A stretch of 64,000 nucleotides of DNA from Vandiemenella viatica (taxonomy: Eukaryota; Arthropoda; Insecta; Orthoptera; Morabidae), in the NCBI GenBank assembly GCA_031002005.1, contig CM061920.1, forward strand, positions 115,124,095-115,188,094. Direction: 5' to 3'. The notes below the pieces were generated by a model, which was not told where the DNA came from, did no database searches, and saw only the letters and a program-made list of their open reading frames with translations. Made by a program: the position numbers and the translations under genes. This document shows positions 58,832 through 64,000 of this stretch, in pieces. How positions within the stretch are numbered: position 1 is the first letter of the stretch; each line of letters begins with the position of its first letter.

Positions 58832-58896
58832 AGCTTTCGGCAACGAACTATACCGCCATCTTCAGTCCTACTGCTCAAGCTGTGATGACCAGAGCT
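58832..58896 (-). ncRNA. hammerhead ribozyme-like motif in the Penelope end
   Basis: On the minus strand: AGC then UC (cleavage expected after 58892), a 26-base stem I region, the core CTGAAGA (58865-58859), stem II GGCGG / TTGCC around a loop (58858-58839) and GAAA then GCT (58838-58832), which pairs with AGC as a 3-bp stem III. Penelope-like elements are known to carry such ribozymes. Stem I pairs poorly here (TGGT with AGGA), so activity is doubtful. The right-end copy at 61355-61420 has stem I (TGGT/ACCA) but a damaged core. Confidence 0.55.
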
Positions 58897-58912
58897 TTAA
58901 TGTCAGTCTCTG

Positions 58913-59610
58913 GTGCTGACATATCCTTTTAATGGCAAATACCTCTACGGAGAGAAGATGCACCATCGAGTAAGGCAACTGGAGAAGTTTCACAAGAACA
59001 AAGCCAGAATTCTGTGTTTTTTAGCCTTCCTACTAAAATGTTGGGATTCCGACATTGTATCTCACATCTGTATGGTCATCCATTACATTGACAACACAAA
59101 AGCCAACCTTACTCTGCATCATGCCAGCTCAGCGCTCCTTCAAGAACGCATTCCCTCTACCCGATTTGTAATTGATCATAACGCACGAGAACTGTGGCAT
59201 TGCCATTTGGAGCTTACAGCCACACTGTCACTGAGTTTGTGGGATTGGCTGGATGCAGTTACATCAGCACAGGGGTACCTGGAGTATGAAAAAACATCGA
59301 TAGACATCCATGCACAGCATCCAAAAGAAGAACTCAACAAAAATGCTCTGTGGTCAACTTTACTGTGATACAGCTTGACGAAGCCACAGAAATGGTTTTG
59401 TCGAAAGGTCTGAATTTTGCCCCAGTGCATGGGGCTGTTCCCGTAAAGGACATCATCTGTGCTGTTGAACAAGCTGCGCGCAGGTTACCAGAAGACATGG
59501 CTGAGGAGATTTGTAGAGAAACCTGTAGAGTTCTGGAAAGGGCCAAGCCCTCCCTAGTCCAACATTTTGGAATCAGAATGTCTCACCTTCCACACCTTAC
59601 ATCAGAATGA
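58913..59610 (+). pseudogene. Penelope N-terminal domain
   Basis: VRQLEKFHKNKARILCFLAF begins it; QLDEATEMVLSKGLNFAPV and KDIICAVEQAARRLPEDMAE follow in another frame. This is the helical N-terminus that precedes the RT in Penelope proteins. One frameshift near 59355. Confidence 0.75.
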
Positions 59611-60840
59611 CGATATTTTAGTATTGCCCGCAGACAAAGGGAATGCTACCATACTTCTCACATTTGATTTGTACGATGCCAAGATAAGGAGACTGCTTGA
59701 TGAAACCGTTACAAGCCTCTTAACGACAATTCAATTCTGAGGATTGAGAGGAAGACGATAGCTCTTTTGAAGAAGACCGATTTACACATGACGTCATCAA
59801 GAGCCTTTGACCTCGTGCCGCCAGGCCAACCAGACTCAATGGCCTCCCCAAGATTTAAAAAGAAGATTTACTTCTATGCCCGATAGTAAGTACCATTTGT
59901 GGTCCCACATACAATGTGGCCAAGCACCTGATAGGTATGCTTAGCCCGTTTATTGGTAATTATACTCCTCGTGTCAAGAACTCGGCCCTGTTTGTCGAGA
60001 CACTCCAAACAATGCGGCTTTCAGAAACTGATATCATGGTCAGCTTTGATATTGTCTCTTTATTCACCAAGGTTCCTTTGAGAGACACTTTACAGCTGTT
60101 ATACTGCCTCTTTGAACCCAACATCATAGACCTCTTGGAGCTGGTTCTTACTTCCACCTATTTCATCTATGATAGGAAATTCTATGAACAGACCAATGGT
60201 GTGGCCATGGGATCATCATTCTCACCTGTAGTGGCCAATCTGTTCATCGAGGAGTTAAAGAATAAGGTGATGGAAGGGTATTTCCTCAAGCCGAAATGCT
60301 TCTTCAGTTACGTAAATGACACGTTTTTGGTTTGGCCATAGGGCAGTCAGAGTCTTTAAGAATTCCTGGACCACCTCAGTGGAATTCATCCAAACAACTG
60401 ACTTATGATGGAACTAGAGGAGAATGGCAGCCTGCCTTTCCTCGACATTCCTATCAGACGGAGACCAGACGGAACCCATTCATATAGTGTGTACCGGAAA
60501 CCAACACACACGGACCACAACTAACATGTCAGCAGTTTCCACCGACCAGCACAGAGGAAAACCGTGCAGTACACATTGGTACAAAGAGTGGGGGAAATTT
60601 ACGATGCTGACAGCCTGCCGGCAGAACTTTAACATCTCCACCTGACCTTCAAGAGGAGCAGTTATCCTGACCGACTGATAGAGCAGGCTCTTCGGAAAAG
60701 GTCAAAGAAATGCCCAGTGGAGCCAGAAGTTGAGTCAAAGGCGCTAGCCTTCATCCCTTATCCGGGCACCATCTCTGGGAAAATAGGCAGGATACTAGTT
60801 CGACACGGAATTAAGAGCATATTTCGTTCTACTGCTAAAA
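59611..60840 (+). pseudogene. Penelope reverse transcriptase
   Basis: VLPADKGNATILL near 59625, FVETLQTMRLSETDIMVSFD then IVSLFTKVPLRDTL (59990-60090), QTNGVAMGSSFSPVVANLFI near 60190, FSYVNDTFLVW near 60305, where the catalytic Asp-Asp reads Asn-Asp, and [15 protein letters not shown] then YRKPTHT near 60440-60510. 59916-60341 is open for 141 codons. Confidence 0.85.
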
Positions 60841-60884
60841 TCCGTGACTGGCTCTGACCTGTAAAGGATTATCTGGGGTTAAAG

Positions 60885-61241
60885 ATGCCAGGAGTCTACA
60901 GCATACTATGCCAATGTTGGAAGTCTCATATTGGTCAGACCATCCACATCATCAAGCGTCATGTGGCTGAGCATGAGCACAACATCTGGCTGTTTCAGTT
61001 GGAGAAATCTGCAGTCTCACAACATGTAATTGAAGTTGGCCACAAAATTGACTTCAGCAATCTGAAAGTGCTGGCAAAGTGTTCTTTCTTTTGGGATTCA
61101 GTCATTAGGAAAGCTATTGAACTACAGCTGATTAATGACATTATTAACAGAGATTCTGGTCTGTGGCTTAGTGATGCTTGGTCCTTGCTAGGACAGCCTC
61201 ATTTCAAACAAAAGGATAGAGAGTCGAGATTGGCCACCTAG
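60885..61241 (+). pseudogene. Penelope GIY-YIG endonuclease
   Basis: PGVYSILCQCWKSHIGQTIH: GIY-type start (GVY) and HIG in place of YIG, so the second Tyr is lost. Continues KRHVAEHEHNIWLFQLEKSA and FWDSVIRKAIELQLINDII. 118 open codons to the stop at 61239. Confidence 0.82.
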
Positions 61242-61928
61242 TGTTGCGGGCGAAATACAGAGCTACAGTTGGCGGGAACTATGGAGCACAGTGGTGGGGA
61301 TGGGAGGAGCACTAGCCTTTAAAAGGATGCGTCAGTGCCAGAAACTGGCATTGCAGCTCTGGTTGCCACAGCATGAGCACCAGGCTTGAAGATGGCGGCA
61401 GAGTTCATCGCTGAAAACTTGTCTTTCACCCACACAATCTGACAGTGATGCCATGAAGATTATATTACAGCATGGGAGCCTCTTGATCACCCAAAATCCA
61501 CTGTGAATACAAATTTGGTGTTATTCTCCCATAATCAGTTTGTGTATGTAATTTTTCCATATCACATCAACGCAAACTCCACAGGAAAATAGTAAACATC
61601 AAATTCAATAAGATGTGTAAAACTAATAACGTAATTCCTAGATACATCAATGTGAAGGTAAGTGGCCGCTCAGCTTCTGCAATTAACACAAAGCATATCA
61701 CGGAAAAGTTGTGGTTAAATAATAAAATAAAATCCCTGTATGTACAGAAAGACAATCTAAACAATATCTTGTACAAAGTTCATTTAGAACTTGCCGAATC
61801 ATTGAACAACATTTCAACCCTTGTATATTTAATAGAAAAAGCAGAAAATTATACAGCTCAAACACTAAAAGAAACAAAACAAAATCATAACAAAAAACTA
61901 AATTAGTTAATAAACAGACAAAAAAACA

Positions 61929-62267
61929 GTGAAACAAACACTAACAAAGGAAATGCAACACATATATCCTTTCCACCCAAAACTCATAAACCTATCACAA
62001 ACAACAATCAACAAAAAAGAAATTTTAGAGATAGGACTCAAACACAACACATGCAACACTTCAATAGAAAAATTTGTTGAGAAAACTGAAGTTGAAGCCG
62101 AATACATCCTATCTCAAGAACAAAAAACTGAAAGCAAATTAAATATAGGCTTAACAAGGGAACTGATTGCTAAGGAATTAAAACAGATCACCTCCAGAAG
62201 TAGTAAAAGCTGTAATATAAACAGAGAGACAAAAACACTCAAAGCTTTAAAAGAAAAACTTAAGTGA
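61929..62267 (+). pseudogene. Penelope family 3, N-terminal frame
   Basis: 112 open codons, rich in Lys, Glu and Asn, with FHPKLINLSQTTINKKEILE and FVEKTEVEAEYILSQEQK. It comes before the VLMDK RT motif near 62315. I recognise it only by position; the previous frame (61613-61906) probably belongs to it. Confidence 0.5.
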
Positions 62268-62599
62268 TCAAAACACAATAATTACAAAAGCTGACAAGAG
62301 TAATGCAGTTGTCTTAATGGACAAAACATAATATATCAGCAAAACAGAGGATTCATACCAAAAAAATAACATCACACAACTAAAATCAGACCCAACCAGT
62401 CAGTATCAGGCAGAACTAACAAAATCACTGAAAAATACAAATTTCACTCTCACAGAATAACAAAAACAACACATCACACAGACAAACCCTTCTGCTCCAA
62501 CACTGAGAAGCCAACCAAAATTAGACAAGTCATAAATTCCATTAAGACCCATAATTAATTTTAGAAAAGCTCCAACATATCTCTTAGCCAAACACCCTT

Positions 62600-62890
62600 C
62601 TTAACCAATATTTATTTATTTATTTATCAATCTTGTTTCGTGGATGCCTGCTGAGGAAGGACCTCTGGGATGTGAAACATTTCATGGTTAATACACATAC
62701 ATACAATATGAGTCATAATCATAGTAAAAACAAGTATATGTTCCAAAAACAAATAAAGAGAATAACAATAGACATTAATTTTTACAACTGAATTTTGCAA
62801 AAGTCATATTGAATACAATTAATTAATTTGTTCAAATTCTTGACTGGAGTAGAAGGAGTTACAATAAGATAATCTCTCAGGTTTTTTTTT
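62600..62890 (-). mobile_element. LINE 3' end, inverted copy
   Basis: Minus strand match to the tail of the LINE at 55.6-55.86 kb: (AAAT)n, CTGAGGAAGGACCTCTGG on the plus strand, AATTTGTTCAAATTCTTGA. Inserted in Penelope 7 between RT motifs. Confidence 0.75.
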
Positions 62891-63239
62891 TTAATAATAC
62901 ACATTACAGGAAAACAGAAGTATAAAGAACACAACAGAACTCATCCAGAACATAAAAGACACACACATCATCATTAGTATCATTTTATTTTGAAGGCATG
63001 TATTGTAATATCCCAATAAAAGAAACAATTGAATTAAAAATTGATTTAAAAAATACAAAGCATTACCCAACAGCCACATAGATGAAATCTAAAGTATGCT
63101 TCAGTAACTACTCAAAATTATTTCAATAACAAACACTACCTGCAAAATAAAGGTCTTCCTATGGGATCTCCTATTCCAGGAACTTTAGCCAATATTTTCA
63201 TCAACCATATAGAAAATGAGATATGGAAAATAGACTTGC

Positions 63240-63420
63240 GCATTATAGTTCGCGAAGTGGAGCACTCAGTTTAGTTCGCAGCTCCCTCGCAAACTAGTTC
63301 GCTCTTTTAGTTCGTTAGTTCGCGTCTCTAATTCAGAGAAACAGATCGTTCGCTCGCCTTGCTACCGCTTCTGCATGCGCTATTTTGCTTGTTATGTCAG
63401 TTTTATTAGGACATAATCTT
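63240..63420. repeat. AGTTCGC-rich stretch, possible transposon end
   Basis: TAGTTCGC or GTTCGC(G/A) occurs about seven times in 130 bp, right where Penelope 7 is cut off. Such clusters mark hAT or Harbinger ends elsewhere in this window. The other end would be outside. Confidence 0.4.
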
Positions 63421-63654
63421 TTTTTGTCGTTTCTAAATGTAATTTAATATGAACTTCTTAACAAAAGTTATTGCTTAATAATAGCCCTTTCAAATGACAT
63501 TAGCATGATCAGTTGGCGCCGATAAACCTAAGTGCTCATTGTCCTTTGCACAAATTGGTAAATTGAATAACTGTACTGTTTTTACTATTTACTTTACATG
63601 CATTCGTAAAATATTAATTTTTTAAATGGATTTATTTATTAGTTCATGGAAGTA

Positions 63655-63725
63655 ACATTACTTATAAAAGGCACTAATGACCCCACCCTCGACGTGCCCT
63701 TAAACCCCAACAACAACAACACAAC
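63655..63725 (+). mobile_element. SINE 3' tail, (CAA)n
   Basis: CTAATGACCCCACCCTCGAC, GTGCCCTTAAACCCC, then (AAC)n. Plus-strand version of the tail at 2955-3045. Confidence 0.55.
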
Positions 63726-64000
63726 ATTACTTATAAAATATTACAAATGCATTTATTTTGATGAATTAAAATACCCGTTTATAAGTAATCGGCTTTTTTT
63801 TTTAATTTAAATATAGTTTTGGAAATCGTGAACAAAATATTGGCTACAAGTTAAGTACTATATGACAGAAACAATATTACCTATATTATTAAGAAAAGTA
63901 ACAGTAATACTTCCAATGTGATACCTAACAATTAGACATTTAAAAATGACAGTGACCCTTGAATGAGAAAGTGGTAACAATAACGAAAGTGCGTAAATTT

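Larger units (their letters stand above)
58800..61460 (+). mobile_element. Penelope-like element 6, nearly full length, inactive
   Basis: Left end (58800-58920) and right end (61325-61445) are inverted copies of each other, including GTGAAAGA and CCGCCATCTTCA. The body holds an N-terminal domain (58913-59610), RT (59600-60830) and GIY-YIG (60885-61241) in the right order. Stops and frameshifts near 59700-59900 and 60340-60660. Confidence 0.88.
61570..63235 (+). mobile_element. Penelope-like element 7, third family, split by a LINE end
   Basis: Lys/Asn-rich N-terminal frames (61613-61906, 61929-62267), then in broken frames SQPKIHKSHK and NFRKAP-TYLLAKH near 62510-62590, and after the LINE insert FEGMYCNIPIKETIEL near 62990 and GLPMGSPIPGTLANIFINHI near 63150. 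These are RT motifs of a Penelope family unlike the two others in the window. Ends abruptly at about 63235. Confidence 0.72.

Noticed and set aside
61907..62107. minus-strand open frames at 61.6-62.1 kb rich in Leu, Phe, Cys (membrane protein?)
   Set aside because: They are the complement of Lys/Asn-rich Penelope frames; hydrophobic codons arise from A-rich sequence on the other strand.

Overview
The window is animal nuclear DNA, AT-rich and packed with transposons. Spliced genes with GT-AG introns, Penelope-like elements, mariner, PIF/Harbinger, piggyBac and hAT transposons, and tRNA-derived SINEs point to an arthropod. A hemimetabolous insect is my best guess, but the sequence does not settle the species.

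Two host genes can be assembled from exons whose splice phases agree. A MIC60/mitofilin gene lies on the minus strand. It starts at 57017 and its six recognised exons run down to 12842, so the gene covers more than 44 kb and is not complete here. A mitochondrial ribosomal protein L35 gene lies on the plus strand and starts at 57154. The two start codons are 136 bp apart, head to head, which suggests one shared bidirectional promoter for two nuclear genes of mitochondrial proteins. Everything between 12.8 and 56.6 kb is MIC60 intron filled by mobile elements, and everything after 57.7 kb is probably MRPL35 intron.

Layout: 0.4-1.0 kb, a 114-bp tandem repeat; 1.0-2.7 kb, a Penelope element with an inverted partial copy; 3.9-6.0 kb, a second Penelope family; 6.6-7.1 kb, a 137-bp tandem repeat; 8.4-10.1 kb, a SINE and a mariner; 10.6-11.9 kb, a second mariner; 12.8-13.5 kb, MIC60 exons 6 and 5; 14.2-18.9 kb, Penelope copies; 19.1-19.9 kb, a hAT MITE; 20.5-24.3 kb, a palindromic MITE holding a Harbinger that holds two further MITEs; 24.4-25.6 kb, a tandem array; 26.1-29.5 kb, a non-LTR retrotransposon; 29.6-31.6 kb, two SINEs and a Penelope fragment; 32.2-34.7 kb, a hAT; 35.4-37.3 kb, a piggyBac; 37.9-42.5 kb, a Penelope broken by a SINE and a second Harbinger; 43.6-47.9 kb, an LTR retrotransposon without pol; 48.4-50.8 kb, a gypsy pol relic; 51.9-54.7 kb, a hAT; 54.7-55.9 kb, a LINE 3' end; 58.8-63.2 kb, two more Penelope copies.

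The most unusual structure is shared by the two Harbinger elements. The MADF/BESS DNA-binding gene (plus strand) and the transposase gene (minus strand) are each split by one intron, and the second exon of each gene lies wholly inside the intron of the other. Several insertions are dated by clean target-site duplications, which give a relative order of insertion.
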